In this document: one piece after another, positions 33,571 to 42,422 of the stretch | How positions within the stretch are numbered: the first letter of the stretch is position 1 | Layout of the letters: the number at the start of each line of letters is the position of its first letter | Assembly: GCA_036489565.1 (NCBI GenBank) | Contig: DASXFN010000119.1 | Span: 1-64,000 of the forward strand | DNA length: 64,000 nt | Source of the DNA: JAICKN01 sp036489565 | GTDB lineage: Bacteria > Acidobacteriota > Terriglobia > Terriglobales > Acidobacteriaceae | Reading direction: 5' to 3' | Position numbers and translations under genes: made by a program | The notes under the pieces: model-generated | What the model was told of the DNA's origin: nothing | The model's input: only the letters and a program-made list of their open reading frames with translations | Databases searched by the model: none

Positions 33571-36267
33571 TTAAATCTTGCGCTGCCCGTTCCAGTTAGC
33601 GCTACCCGCTTCCGGACTCTGCTCGATGGCGTTCATGAGCAACTCACGCAGACGGTAGCGGCTCTCCAGGTCTGTTTCCACAATTTCAAATCCAACTTCG
33701 TTCATGCGGGCGCGGCGCAAAAGCACTTGAGCGCGAATGTGTTTGCGCATCCCCACCGGGATGTCGATCATCGCTTCTGATCCAATGCGTAGATTGTCTT
33801 CTTTGGTGCCCATGCCGCCACCTAGGCTCAGTTCGCGGATCGCAATATTCGATTTCCCCCATGAACTGCTGATGCTTGCCGCCAAGCTCCGCGGCAACGC
33901 GATACGCTCGTAACGGCGTTGCCTTACCCAAGGGCAGGCTGGCGCCGAATCCAGAGGCGCAATGGCAAGTTCCGCGGGTTCCAGGCCGCTATCGGAAACC
34001 ACCTGGCTTCCATAGCGAGGATCAATTTTGGCTAGCGCCTGCGCGGCTGCAATGCGCAGTTCGCGATGGCTGACCAGTTTCCAGCGCTTCTTGGATTCCA
34101 AAAGATTTCGGAGCACGGGAACAGCCTCAAGCTCGCGCAACCTTCCCAAAGATTCGACTGCCTTCACTTGAAGGAGTGGAGATCTTTCTTTCGCCTCGCC
34201 ACTTTCCGCCATTACCATGAGAGGCGGAATGGCCGAGCGGTCGCCGCTCATGCCGATTTCATCCAAGGCCTGCGGTATTACCAGCGGATCAAGGACCTCA
34301 AGCAATTCCAGCAAGGTACGGCCGCGATCGGTGGCCGCGCCATAGGCGATTTGCCGCACTACGACATCGTGATAAAAACGGGTCCAATCTTTAAGGCGAA
34401 TGGGCAACAGTTCCAACAATGAAGGCACGTCAATCCGGCTCAACAGACCAACGACGGAAGCGGCCTGACGCGGTTGTCCATTACGAAGCAGTTCGCGCAA
34501 CTCAAGCATGCCGGTGGGGCCCAGCTCGGTTGCCAGTTCCACCATCTGGTCGCACTCTTCGCGCCGCATGCTACGGAAAAATCGGTCGGAAAGATGTTCG
34601 ATGGACGCTTGTGGTGTTCGCCGTAACACTTGAATAAGGTCAGGCGGAAATTTTGGCTGCCGCATGCCATCTTCCAGGAACTCTGGCAGGCGGTTCTCGA
34701 CGCCCACTCGGGGGCGTAGATCGTTGGCCAGTACCGGACGCTGCTTGCCGATTGCATCCAGAGCGTCGCAGACCGCGCTCAACGCGCCATACTGTTTGCG
34801 ATTGCTGGCTTCAGAGCTGAGTCTTACGAAGGCCGCACCGATCAATGCTTGCAGCTCTGAGTCATGTTCTTTGCTTAACGCCTCTCCCAGCTTATGCAAT
34901 GCCACAGACATGCTCTTATCGCCGAGCGCGGCATATAAGTCGCCCAGTTGACTGATGCCAATAGCCGTCTTGCGGCGTGGCTCCAGATCTTTGCTATCGA
35001 GGCAGGAGCAGTAATTTTGCAGGATGGCTGCCGCAGTCTCTTTGTCAGGACGCTCGAGCAGTTGTTCCACGAATTGACGCACGTTCCGTGGAGGAACGCA
35101 GGTGGCTTCGTGCGACATCAGCACGCTCTTTTTGCCTGCCTCCGGCACCTCAGCCCAGAACATACGATCGAGAATGTCAGCGTGGGATTCGACCAGCATC
35201 CCCGCCTTATTCATCTTGTCTTCCTGAATTTTCAAGATGCGGCGCAACGTGTCCATCTGCCGGCTCATGTGCTCCAGCATCTGGTGAACGGCGTTGACCT
35301 TGATATCGCCCTTCTGGAAGCGATCAAGCGCGAAGCGGATTGCCATGTGCTCCGCAGCCTTCATCAAGAGCGGAGTGTCAGCGCTGGAGGAAGCCACGGC
35401 GCTTCCCGCAAGGGAATTCAACATCTGCTGTAAATTTACTTTTGTGTTCGCGTCTGTCTCGCTTAATTCTTTTTTCAGAAATTCCGGTTTGACCGTAGGA
35501 TCGCTGGCTGCTTCGCCAAATTTGGTCAGCAAGCGAATCGCTTGAATTACTTCCTGTTCTTGCAGCGGAATGACAGTTCCATCCCATTGACCGGCCTGTC
35601 CCGCCGCGACTACGTTAGCTTTCCCAGCTTTTGGAGCGCTCCAGTTGGGGGCCCCTGCAGGTCCATCACTTCCATTGCCCGTACCTTCTCCGCTACTACC
35701 TGCAGAACCACCGCTGCCTCCAGGCGCACTGCTGCCTGCGCCCTCCGCTGCCGCGATGAGCTGCAGCAACTTTTGCGGATCGTTCAACCATTCCTTGAAC
35801 TCCGGGCCCAGGGTTTGCGCTGCGATCTGCGCCGCAATGCTGATTTCGCCCGTTGACGGATCAGCCGCTACAAACTTGACTTCATTAATTCTGATTGCCG
35901 ATTGCTTGGTGTCGCCAAAGGCCCCTTTAATCTGCTTGCTGAGGTCCTGCGCTTTGGATGTTCCGGTAGCAAAAATGCGCAGCAGCTTTCCGAAATCGTC
36001 TTTCGCAATCTGGCTGGAGAACTGGATACTGGCCAGTCCAGCGGTCGTCAGCAACTGAGCGAAACTGCGTTCCGATTGACCGCTATCGAGCGGGATGCCG
36101 TCGAGCAAGAGCCTGTTTTCTGAAACTCCCAGAAGAAAGCAACTGTCGCTGCCCAAGGGCAAGCCACTCTGCAGTTCTTTCCAAGTGATTTCAAACTGAC
36201 TCTTGGTACGGGTGTGCTCAGAACCGTACAGCCGAACGTATTTCACAAGAATGTTCAGGCTGTGCAC
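33571..36267 (-). CDS. Large HEAT-repeat-like protein with C-terminal PilZ domain
   Basis: An 898-residue cytoplasmic protein. The N-terminal third is helical and ends in a Gly/Ser linker (about 178-205); the middle (about 240-760) is alpha-solenoid, with HEAT-like units late on (LLQVKAVESLGRLRELEAVPVLRNLLES, RELRIAAAQALAKID). The C-terminus is a PilZ domain (about 775-870) with RRYER (RxxxR, about 780) and ELSLGGG in place of the usual [D/N]xSxxG, so cyclic-di-GMP binding is likely but not certain. The annotated GTG start (36267) may be too short: the upstream frame back to a stop at about 36325 reads as a natural helix (KEGRIASARAF) but offers no ATG, GTG or TTG. It is monocistronic, behind the atpE terminator. 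Confidence 0.75.
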   Translation of the reverse strand: MHSLNILVKYVRLYGSEHTRTKSQFEITWKELQSGLPLGSDSCFLLGVSENRLLLDGIPLDSGQSERSFAQLLTTAGLASIQFSSQIAKDDFGKLLRIFATGTSKAQDLSKQIKGAFGDTKQSAIRINEVKFVAADPSTGEISIAAQIAAQTLGPEFKEWLNDPQKLLQLIAAAEGAGSSAPGGSGGSAGSSGEGTGNGSDGPAGAPNWSAPKAGKANVVAAGQAGQWDGTVIPLQEQEVIQAIRLLTKFGEAASDPTVKPEFLKKELSETDANTKVNLQQMLNSLAGSAVASSSADTPLLMKAAEHMAIRFALDRFQKGDIKVNAVHQMLEHMSRQMDTLRRILKIQEDKMNKAGMLVESHADILDRMFWAEVPEAGKKSVLMSHEATCVPPRNVRQFVEQLLERPDKETAAAILQNYCSCLDSKDLEPRRKTAIGISQLGDLYAALGDKSMSVALHKLGEALSKEHDSELQALIGAAFVRLSSEASNRKQYGALSAVCDALDAIGKQRPVLANDLRPRVGVENRLPEFLEDGMRQPKFPPDLIQVLRRTPQASIEHLSDRFFRSMRREECDQMVELATELGPTGMLELRELLRNGQPRQAASVVGLLSRIDVPSLLELLPIRLKDWTRFYHDVVVRQIAYGAATDRGRTLLELLEVLDPLVIPQALDEIGMSGDRSAIPPLMVMAESGEAKERSPLLQVKAVESLGRLRELEAVPVLRNLLESKKRWKLVSHRELRIAAAQALAKIDPRYGSQVVSDSGLEPAELAIAPLDSAPACPWVRQRRYERIALPRSLAASISSSWGKSNIAIRELSLGGGMGTKEDNLRIGSEAMIDIPVGMRKHIRAQVLLRRARMNEVGFEIVETDLESRYRLRELLMNAIEQSPEAGSANWNGQRKI

Positions 36268-36493
36268 AAAGGCACGTGCTGAGGCGATTCGGCCTTCTTT
36301 AGTTGTGTCCGGCGCTTGAATAGGTCAACCCCACAAATCGGATGTAGGTAGCGTAACGGGAAACGGTAAGTCCGCGCACGTTACGGAGGTAATTGACCTG
36401 AAATAAAGCCAATTAGCGTGGTTTTCCGCGCATCAGATGGAAACCGGGACGCCACTTATCGCGTGATTGTTCTTCAAGTACAAAATTACTGAG

Positions 36494-37075
36494 ATGACAC
36501 ACGTGCAATTGGTTCAAAAGGCGGTTTGTTGGTTAAGAGGATACCGCTGCGGAGTAGTGCTTTCCGAGCAAGCCTGTATTAGCGGTGAAATGCCCGATGC
36601 GATCGGCTGGAAGCGGGCGAACCATTCGGTCCTGGTGGAGTGCAAGATTTCGCGTGCCGATTTTCTCGCGGACCAGGCGAAGCCATTCCGCGTGAATTCG
36701 GCGAGCGGATTGGGTTGCGAGCGTTATTATCTGGCCCCGCCAAAGTTGATTGCTGCGGAAGAACTTCCCATGGGCTGGGGGCTGCTGGAGTATCGTAATC
36801 GCAAAGTAGAGATGATCAAGCCTTCAGTCAGGAACTTGCGTTCCGCGAAAGGCCTGAATTTTGAGATGAACCTTCTGCTTGCCAGTCTGCGACGCGTGGA
36901 AATTCGCATCGAGCCGGAATCCATCACAGAATTTTTGAAGTGGAAAAACCGCATGGCGGAATACAACCGGGGCGCGCTGCCGGAAGGGATTGTTTCCGCG
37001 ATCGAAGAACCGAACAATTTTCTGCTGACAGAGCCAAACGGATCTAACGTGGGAACTGATTCATGCGGCGACTAG
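36494..37075 (+). CDS. MmcB-like PD-(D/E)XK nuclease family protein
   Basis: A 193-residue protein. The core has the restriction-nuclease fold marks: PDAIGWKR (Asp about 35), then VLVECKISRADFLAD (Glu-x-Lys about 48-50), preceded by a helix and REVP-like strand (VVLSEQACISGEMPD). This spacing matches the MmcB family, linked to DNA repair in alphaproteobacteria; the family is broad and exact function is unknown. The C-terminal 90 residues are helical and poorly conserved. ATG 36494 is chosen (the frame opens nine codons earlier at a TTG); ribosome binding site is weak. Divergent from the HEAT/PilZ gene, convergent with recR. Confidence 0.6.
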   Translation: MTHVQLVQKAVCWLRGYRCGVVLSEQACISGEMPDAIGWKRANHSVLVECKISRADFLADQAKPFRVNSASGLGCERYYLAPPKLIAAEELPMGWGLLEYRNRKVEMIKPSVRNLRSAKGLNFEMNLLLASLRRVEIRIEPESITEFLKWKNRMAEYNRGALPEGIVSAIEEPNNFLLTEPNGSNVGTDSCGD

Positions 37076-37124
37076 CTGTTGGAATGGGACGACGATCTGC
37101 CGAGAAACTGAGTTGCTCATCTCT

Positions 37125-37724
37125 TTAAACCTCCCGGCGTCCTTCCATGGCTTTGAGCATGGTGATTTCGTCGGTGTATTCGATGTCGCTGCCTACCGGG
37201 ATGCCCATAGCGATCCGCGTGACCTTCAAGCCAGCCCTGCGTAATTGAGTCGAAAGATACGTTGCGGTCGCCTCGCCTTCCACGGTGGGGTTCGTGGCCA
37301 GGATGACTTCGTCCACCTGATCGTCATCCACTCGGCGCATAAGATTCGAAATCCGCAATTGCTCCGGGCCCACGCCATGAAGAGGAGAAATCGCGCCATG
37401 CAGCACGTGGTACACACCGTTGAAATGCTTAGTTTTTTCAATAGAAGCGATGTTGGTGGGCTCTTCCACGACGCATACCAGCCGTTGATTGCGCGTCGCG
37501 CTGCTGCAATACACACAAGGATCAACGTCGGTAATGTTGTTGCAGATTGAGCACAGGCGCAAGCTTGCCTTCACGTCGCGTACAGCTACTGCCAGCAACT
37601 CCGCATCTTCGTCGCTGGAGCGCAGAATATGGAATGCGAGGCGTTGCGCGGTCTTGCTGCCAATTCCGGGCAGCTTTTTTAATTCGTCAATCAGCCGGGT
37701 CATCGGCTCTGCAAATCGGGACAT
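37125..37724 (-). CDS. recR: Recombination protein RecR
   Basis: Part of the RecFOR pathway loading RecA at single-strand gaps. The 199-residue protein has the N-terminal helix-hairpin-helix (LPGIGSKTAQRLAFHIL), the C4 zinc finger CSICNNITDVDPCVYC, and a Toprim domain (VVEEPTNIASIEKT, ILATNPTVEGEATATYL). All four cysteines are present. Start ATG 37724. It is 62 bp behind ybaB and completes the conserved dnaX-ybaB-recR trio. Confidence 0.97.
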   Translation of the reverse strand: MSRFAEPMTRLIDELKKLPGIGSKTAQRLAFHILRSSDEDAELLAVAVRDVKASLRLCSICNNITDVDPCVYCSSATRNQRLVCVVEEPTNIASIEKTKHFNGVYHVLHGAISPLHGVGPEQLRISNLMRRVDDDQVDEVILATNPTVEGEATATYLSTQLRRAGLKVTRIAMGIPVGSDIEYTDEITMLKAMEGRREV

Positions 37725-37786
37725 AATTAATTTTCAAACGGAAAAGTATTCGACTCGTAGTTTGCGATAGGCTCATTCAGCCTTGT

Positions 37787-38092
37787 TCACAGCCCCGGAA
37801 GCCCCATTCCACCCAGCATGCCGCCCATAGTGGACTGCATGGACTCGTCAATTTTCTTGCCCGCAGCGTTCACGGCCGCGGCAACCAGGTCCTGAAGCAT
37901 TTCTAGATCGCCAGCCTTGACTACTTCCGGATCAATTTTGATGTTCAACACTTGTTTCTTGCCATCCATTTTGACGGTGACGGAACCGCCGCCCGACGAG
38001 GCTTCCACGACGGTCTCTTCCATCTTCTTCTGCAACACTTCATATTGCCGCTTGGCCTGCGACATTAATTCCTGGAGATTGAATCCGCCCAT
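37787..38092 (-). CDS. YbaB/EbfC family nucleoid-associated protein
   Basis: DNA-binding dimer found between dnaX and recR in most bacteria (101 residues). NLQELMSQAKRQYEVLQKKMEE begins the N-terminal helix, followed by the central sheet (VTVKMDGKKQVLNIKIDPEVV) and the C-terminal helix (LVAAAVNAAGKKIDESM) ending in a Gly/Met-rich tail. Start ATG 38092, 28 bp behind dnaX. Probably co-transcribed with dnaX and recR. Confidence 0.93.
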   Translation of the reverse strand: MGGFNLQELMSQAKRQYEVLQKKMEETVVEASSGGGSVTVKMDGKKQVLNIKIDPEVVKAGDLEMLQDLVAAAVNAAGKKIDESMQSTMGGMLGGMGLPGL

Positions 38093-38120
38093 GGTTTACC
38101 TGCGCTCTTTGTTGGAATCG

Positions 38121-39974
38121 CTATTTTCTGTAATTTTTGTTGGAATTGTCCCTGTTCGCATAGTCAATGACAGTACGAATTTCGGCGCCAAACTTTTCCT
38201 TCATACGGCGCACGACCGGATCTTGTTCTACCCGCCCCCGGCCGCCATTGCCAGTGTTCGCGGCGCGCGTAACTGCTGCTGGGGAAGGAGCGGCACCAGG
38301 AATAATCCGCAGCCGGAGGGCTCTGCCCATGACCTCGCTGGCTTTCGCGATTATCAGACGCTTGGCATCCGCCCCGAGCGACATGTCAATGATGGTAGCT
38401 GAGGCCGCAACCTTAATCACAAGTTCATTGCCTTCTACTATCCACTCGCCGATCTCCAGCATGGAGGCAAGCATGCGTTGACTGCCGTTCACGAGCGCTT
38501 CTAAAACAATATTGCGGACATCTTCTACGTTTCCGGCGGCTGCAACTGGAATTGCCGTCGGAATTTCCGGCTTGGGAATCTCGGGCGCAGGACTCTGTTC
38601 CATGACTGCCGCCGGTGCGGCTGATCCCATGACTATATTGGGTGCGGGGCTTGTTCCCGCAACCAGGCGCGGGCCGGATGCAACCGCGCTTTCAGAGAAC
38701 TCAGCTTTGGGGCCACCCTTGCGCGCGGAATCCGCAGCGAAAGGAGAAACCTGCGGCGCTCGAGTTGGAGCCACTTCTGGTCGCCGCGTCGCCTCGGGAA
38801 CAACTGACGGTTTCCGTGCAGTTTGAGGCGCGCTGGGAGTCGCCGTCGCTCCACTCAGCAATTGTTCCAAAGGAAGCAATCGCTGCGCATGCACCATCTT
38901 CAAGAGGCCAAGTTCCAAATGGAAGCGTTGCTCCTGCCGGTAGCCAAGCTCGTTGTGCGTGCGCAGCATGATTTGCAAATGCCGCGTCAGGTCTTCTTCA
39001 CTGAACAACTCAGCGGTCCTTGCCGCGCGCTGCCGCTCATCACTTGAAATCTGCAGGAGGGGAGACTGTGCCCCTGCCACTTTAGCGACCATTGCATTCC
39101 GCAAAAAACGAACCATTTGCCGGGCAAAGTGCGTTGGACTGTGGCCTTCGGTGATTAATCGGTCCACAATCTTGAGCGCATCCTCGCTGGAGTTGTTACT
39201 GACCGCCAGCATGATGTCTTCCATTACTCCGGATGGCGCGGCACCCACGAGTTCGCGCACCGATTCCGCGGTGAGCCTGCCAATGCTCGACGCAATTGCC
39301 TGATCTAGTATCGACAGCGCATCGCGCATAGAACCGTCGCCCGCCTCGGAGAGCAAGGCAAGCGCGTCTTCGTCGGCTTCTATTCCTTCACGAGCCGCCA
39401 GGTCTTTTAACTGGCCTAAAATTTCTTCAAAGCGCACGGCATGAAAGCTGAAGTGCTGACAGCGAGAGCGGATGGTCTGCGGAATATCTTCCGGCTGGGT
39501 GGTCGCCAGCATAAAGACAACATGGCTCGGCGGTTCTTCCAGCGTTTTCAGTAGCGCATTAAAGGCCGCGTCCGTGATCTGGTGCGCTTCATCAAGGATA
39601 TAAATCTTGAAACGGTCCCGCGCAGGACGGTAACGAGCCGCTTCGCGCAATTCGCGGATTTCATCAATGCCGCGATTGGTGGCCGCGTCAATCTCAATGA
39701 CGTCCACGGAATTCCCCGCGCGAATTTCAATGCACGAGTCGCACACGCCACAAGGCTCAGAGACAGGTTTGTCAGAAGAGCGGCAATTCAGCGCCATGGC
39801 CAAGATTCGGGCAATCGTCGTCTTTCCGATCCCGCGATGACCGCTGAAAATATAACCATGAGCGATGCGTCCCTGCTCAATGGCGTTCTTAAGCGTGCGG
39901 GTGACATGGTCCTGCCCAATGACTTCGGAGAACTTCTGCGGGCGGTACTTGCGGGCGAGAACCTGATAGCTCAT
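38121..39974 (-). CDS. dnaX: DNA polymerase III subunits gamma/tau
   Basis: Clamp-loader ATPase (617 residues). Walker A GHRGIGKTTIARILA (45-52 for the core), the four-Cys zinc module (CRSSDKPVSEPCGVCDSC), Walker B with LDEAHQIT (about 128), EEPPSHVVFMLATTQP and sensor residues PQTIRSRCQHFSF. Domain III spans about 225-375. The Pro/Ala-rich section (about 385-485) and a C-terminal domain with a DnaX tau-like character complete it. I saw no A-rich slippery site on the coding strand, so a programmed frameshift to a short gamma form is not supported. Start ATG 39974. Confidence 0.96.
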   Translation of the reverse strand: MSYQVLARKYRPQKFSEVIGQDHVTRTLKNAIEQGRIAHGYIFSGHRGIGKTTIARILAMALNCRSSDKPVSEPCGVCDSCIEIRAGNSVDVIEIDAATNRGIDEIRELREAARYRPARDRFKIYILDEAHQITDAAFNALLKTLEEPPSHVVFMLATTQPEDIPQTIRSRCQHFSFHAVRFEEILGQLKDLAAREGIEADEDALALLSEAGDGSMRDALSILDQAIASSIGRLTAESVRELVGAAPSGVMEDIMLAVSNNSSEDALKIVDRLITEGHSPTHFARQMVRFLRNAMVAKVAGAQSPLLQISSDERQRAARTAELFSEEDLTRHLQIMLRTHNELGYRQEQRFHLELGLLKMVHAQRLLPLEQLLSGATATPSAPQTARKPSVVPEATRRPEVAPTRAPQVSPFAADSARKGGPKAEFSESAVASGPRLVAGTSPAPNIVMGSAAPAAVMEQSPAPEIPKPEIPTAIPVAAAGNVEDVRNIVLEALVNGSQRMLASMLEIGEWIVEGNELVIKVAASATIIDMSLGADAKRLIIAKASEVMGRALRLRIIPGAAPSPAAVTRAANTGNGGRGRVEQDPVVRRMKEKFGAEIRTVIDYANRDNSNKNYRK

Positions 39975-40047
39975 GGCGTGGAGAACACCAGATTATACGT
40001 GAATAGGACGCGCAAAAAGCCACTCGCGGAGGGGAAATCTACGGAAG

Positions 40048-40728
40048 TCAGCCTCCCAACTTTGAGAGAAGTTCGGCATCGGTGCGGCGAATGTAGTTGG
40101 CTTCCAATTCTTCGGGCGAAACCAGCATGTGCGCCTGCATCTTTTTCCAGCCAAGCGCGGCAATCGCATCGGCATGTGGACAATCCACCTGGAGCACTTG
40201 TTTGCCTGCGGCGCGCGCCAGGTCAGCGATCCTAGCATCTGGAGTAACGACCAATGCGGAGGCCCGCGCGATGAATTCCTCGCGGGTACACAATTGCTCG
40301 TGGGCCGCAGAGGAAAGTATGGCCTCTGCTTCACCCGTTGCGTACTCTGCGATATAGATCTCGCCGCGTCCCGCTTCCAGGGCGGAAGTCACTCTCCCCG
40401 TTGTATTTGCCGCGGCCGCAACCGCCTCAAGCAACGAAATCGCTGCGATCGGCTTCCCAAGTATTTCCGCCAATGCCTTAATCGCAGCCAACCCAATGCG
40501 CAGCCCTGTAAACGAACCGGGGCCGCTGACCACCGCAAAGCCTTCGATGTCGCTCTTCGAGAGGCCCAGGCGTTTAAGCAAGGCGGCAATTTGCGGTATG
40601 AGCTGCGCCGAGAAGGTTCCACCTTCCAGCGCGGCTATGCCCAACACTTCGCAAGAAGATGGCGGTTCACACCGGGCCACCACGATGCTGCCGAATTTTC
40701 CTGAGGTGTCCGCAGCCAGAAGAAGCAT
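40048..40728 (-). CDS. tsaB: tRNA threonylcarbamoyladenosine biosynthesis protein TsaB
   Basis: Partner of TsaD in the t6A37 modification of tRNA (226 residues). ASKHA-fold start LLLAADTSGKFGS, the hallmark GPGSFTGLRIGLAAIKALAE (about 75-90) and a downstream Ala/Glu-rich half typical of TsaB. Its ATG lies two bases after the mce stop, indicating one transcript with meaB and mce. It overlaps nothing in dnaX, 73 bp downstream. Confidence 0.92.
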   Translation of the reverse strand: MLLLAADTSGKFGSIVVARCEPPSSCEVLGIAALEGGTFSAQLIPQIAALLKRLGLSKSDIEGFAVVSGPGSFTGLRIGLAAIKALAEILGKPIAAISLLEAVAAAANTTGRVTSALEAGRGEIYIAEYATGEAEAILSSAAHEQLCTREEFIARASALVVTPDARIADLARAAGKQVLQVDCPHADAIAALGWKKMQAHMLVSPEELEANYIRRTDAELLSKLGG

Positions 40729-40730
40729 GA

Positions 40731-41144
40731 TTAGTGAGCGTCCTCGACCAGTTCAAGAAGCACGCCGCCGGCGCTGGAAGGATGCACGAAAATATAGTGA
40801 TGTCCGCCAGCCCCAATTTTAATTTCCTTCGAAACCAGCCGGACACCATCCTGCTGAAGTTTGCCGACCACCGCCTCGAGATTGGGAACACGCAGGCAAA
40901 TGTGATGAAGACCCTCGCCTCGTTTTGCGATAAATCGTGCAATCACGGACTCTTCCGAAGTCGGCTCCAGCAACTCAATCCGGGCGCCCTCAAGCGAAAC
41001 CATCACCAGGCGCACCTGCTCAGCTTTTATTGTTTCTTCGGCGGACAAGGTGAGCCCAAGTTTCTCGTAAATTCCTTTGGCGGTCTTAAGCGAATTCACA
41101 GCGATCCCGAGATGATCGAGCGCGAAATCGGTTTTCATGTTCAC
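40731..41144 (-). CDS. mce: Methylmalonyl-CoA epimerase
   Basis: VOC-fold epimerase (137 residues) interconverting (2R)- and (2S)-methylmalonyl-CoA. FALDHLGIAVNSL carries the first metal His (11), GLHHICLRV the second (about 81-82), and GGVLLELVE the C-terminal Glu. Overlaps the meaB stop by 4 bases (ATGA), so mce and meaB are coupled. Its partner, the B12-dependent mutase, is not in the window. Confidence 0.93.
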   Translation of the reverse strand: MNMKTDFALDHLGIAVNSLKTAKGIYEKLGLTLSAEETIKAEQVRLVMVSLEGARIELLEPTSEESVIARFIAKRGEGLHHICLRVPNLEAVVGKLQQDGVRLVSKEIKIGAGGHHYIFVHPSSAGGVLLELVEDAH

Positions 41145-42085
41145 AGGGCCTTCGCGATCTCTTCAATCAATGAATATGGGTCACGTTTGTGTGCGGCAAT
41201 CTCAGCCGCATACTGGTTGAGTTTCTCATCGCTGAGCTGGGTACGAGCTTTTGCCATTAGGGAATCGCGCAGCATTTCGAGCAGGCGTGTTTGCCAATTA
41301 TGCGCTTTCCGACGCGCAAGAAAATCATGGCCTTTCATATGATCCTCAAATTTTTGTATCTCGATGGCAAGTTCTGCGATGCCTTGGCTGGAACTGGCCA
41401 CCGTCTTCACGATGGGGGGTGCCCAATCATCCGAGCGAGCGGCCAGGGATTGCAAAGCTCGTATCTCGCGTTCGACCCGCTCGGCGCCTTCGTGGTCGCT
41501 CTTGTTGATGACAAAGATGTCGGCGATTTCCATGATTCCTGCCTTGATGCTTTGCACGTCATCACCCATGCCCGGCACCAGAATTACTACCGTGACGTCG
41601 GCAAGCCGGACGATATCCACTTCATCCTGGCCCACGCCGACCGTTTCCACCAGAATCAAATCGCGGCCCGACGCGTCGAGCACAGTGGCAATGTCGGCGG
41701 TGGCAGATGCTAATCCCCCCAACGATCCTCGCGTGGCCATGCTGCGGATGTAAATCGCCGGGTCTGCGAAATGACGCTGCATGCGGATGCGGTCGCCGAG
41801 AATCGCGCCTCCGGAATAAGGGCTGGTCGGGTCCACGGCGATAATGCCGATGTGGTGGTCCTGTTTCCTGTAATGCAGCGCCAACTGATCTACCAACGTG
41901 CTCTTGCCAGCTCCAGGGGCCCCGGTCAGGCCGATCGTGCGGGCGCGGCCTGTGTGCGGGAAAAGTGCTTTCAGTAATTGCAGCCAGCCGTCGGCGCGAT
42001 TTTCTACTAGACTAATTGCCCGCGCCAGAGAGCGGGCATCGCCCGCGCGGACTTTTTGGACCAGAGAGTGAATAAGTTCTTCCAA
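41141..42085 (-). CDS. meaB: Methylmalonyl-CoA mutase chaperone GTPase MeaB
   Basis: G3E P-loop GTPase (314 residues) that protects and reloads adenosylcobalamin in methylmalonyl-CoA mutase. Walker A GLTGAPGAGKSTLVDQL (core about 54-62), IAVDPTSPYSGGAILGDRIRM, ETVGVGQDEVDIV (switch region) and NKSDHEGAERV (base-recognising NKxD). Length and order match MeaB/ArgK. First gene of the meaB-mce-tsaB run, divergent from phoH across a 337-bp gap that must hold both promoters. Confidence 0.95.
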   Translation of the reverse strand: MEELIHSLVQKVRAGDARSLARAISLVENRADGWLQLLKALFPHTGRARTIGLTGAPGAGKSTLVDQLALHYRKQDHHIGIIAVDPTSPYSGGAILGDRIRMQRHFADPAIYIRSMATRGSLGGLASATADIATVLDASGRDLILVETVGVGQDEVDIVRLADVTVVILVPGMGDDVQSIKAGIMEIADIFVINKSDHEGAERVEREIRALQSLAARSDDWAPPIVKTVASSSQGIAELAIEIQKFEDHMKGHDFLARRKAHNWQTRLLEMLRDSLMAKARTQLSDEKLNQYAAEIAAHKRDPYSLIEEIAKAL

Positions 42086-42422
42086 GCCGTTCAGTGTAAA
42101 GCATGTAGGGAAGGAGGCCGAAATTTCTCCCAGAATAAAGTAGAAGATTTAGTAGAAACGTAGCGTTGAAATAAGGTAAGCCAAGTTGACTGCCAGCATA
42201 TTCGCGCTCCTACCGGCATTGACTGCCCATGGCCGCCAGAGATACCCTAATCGCAATGGTTTTGCTTGCGCCTTGCGAGCGAGCATCTCGGGAAGTTCCA
42301 CCTCCAGAAATGAAGAATATCTTGCGCGAAAAAGAGGGCACACGTTCGCCTGTGACCGACGCAACGTATGGGAACAGATCGCTTAGCAATGGCCATGGAG
42401 AGGACGAGCCTTAGAATATCGA
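42086..42422. other. Intergenic between divergent meaB and phoH, no gene seen
   Basis: About 340 bp. Frames of 60-71 codons occur on both strands but overlap each other and have no recognisable content. The gap must contain the two divergent promoters; I see no box pair strong enough to name. No tRNA-like or repeated element is visible. Confidence 0.4.

Noticed and set aside
38121..39974. Programmed frameshift in dnaX
   Set aside because: I looked for an A-rich slippery heptamer on the coding strand and saw none.
42149..42414. Short frames on both strands between meaB and phoH
   Set aside because: They overlap each other, have no recognisable content and no ribosome binding sites.
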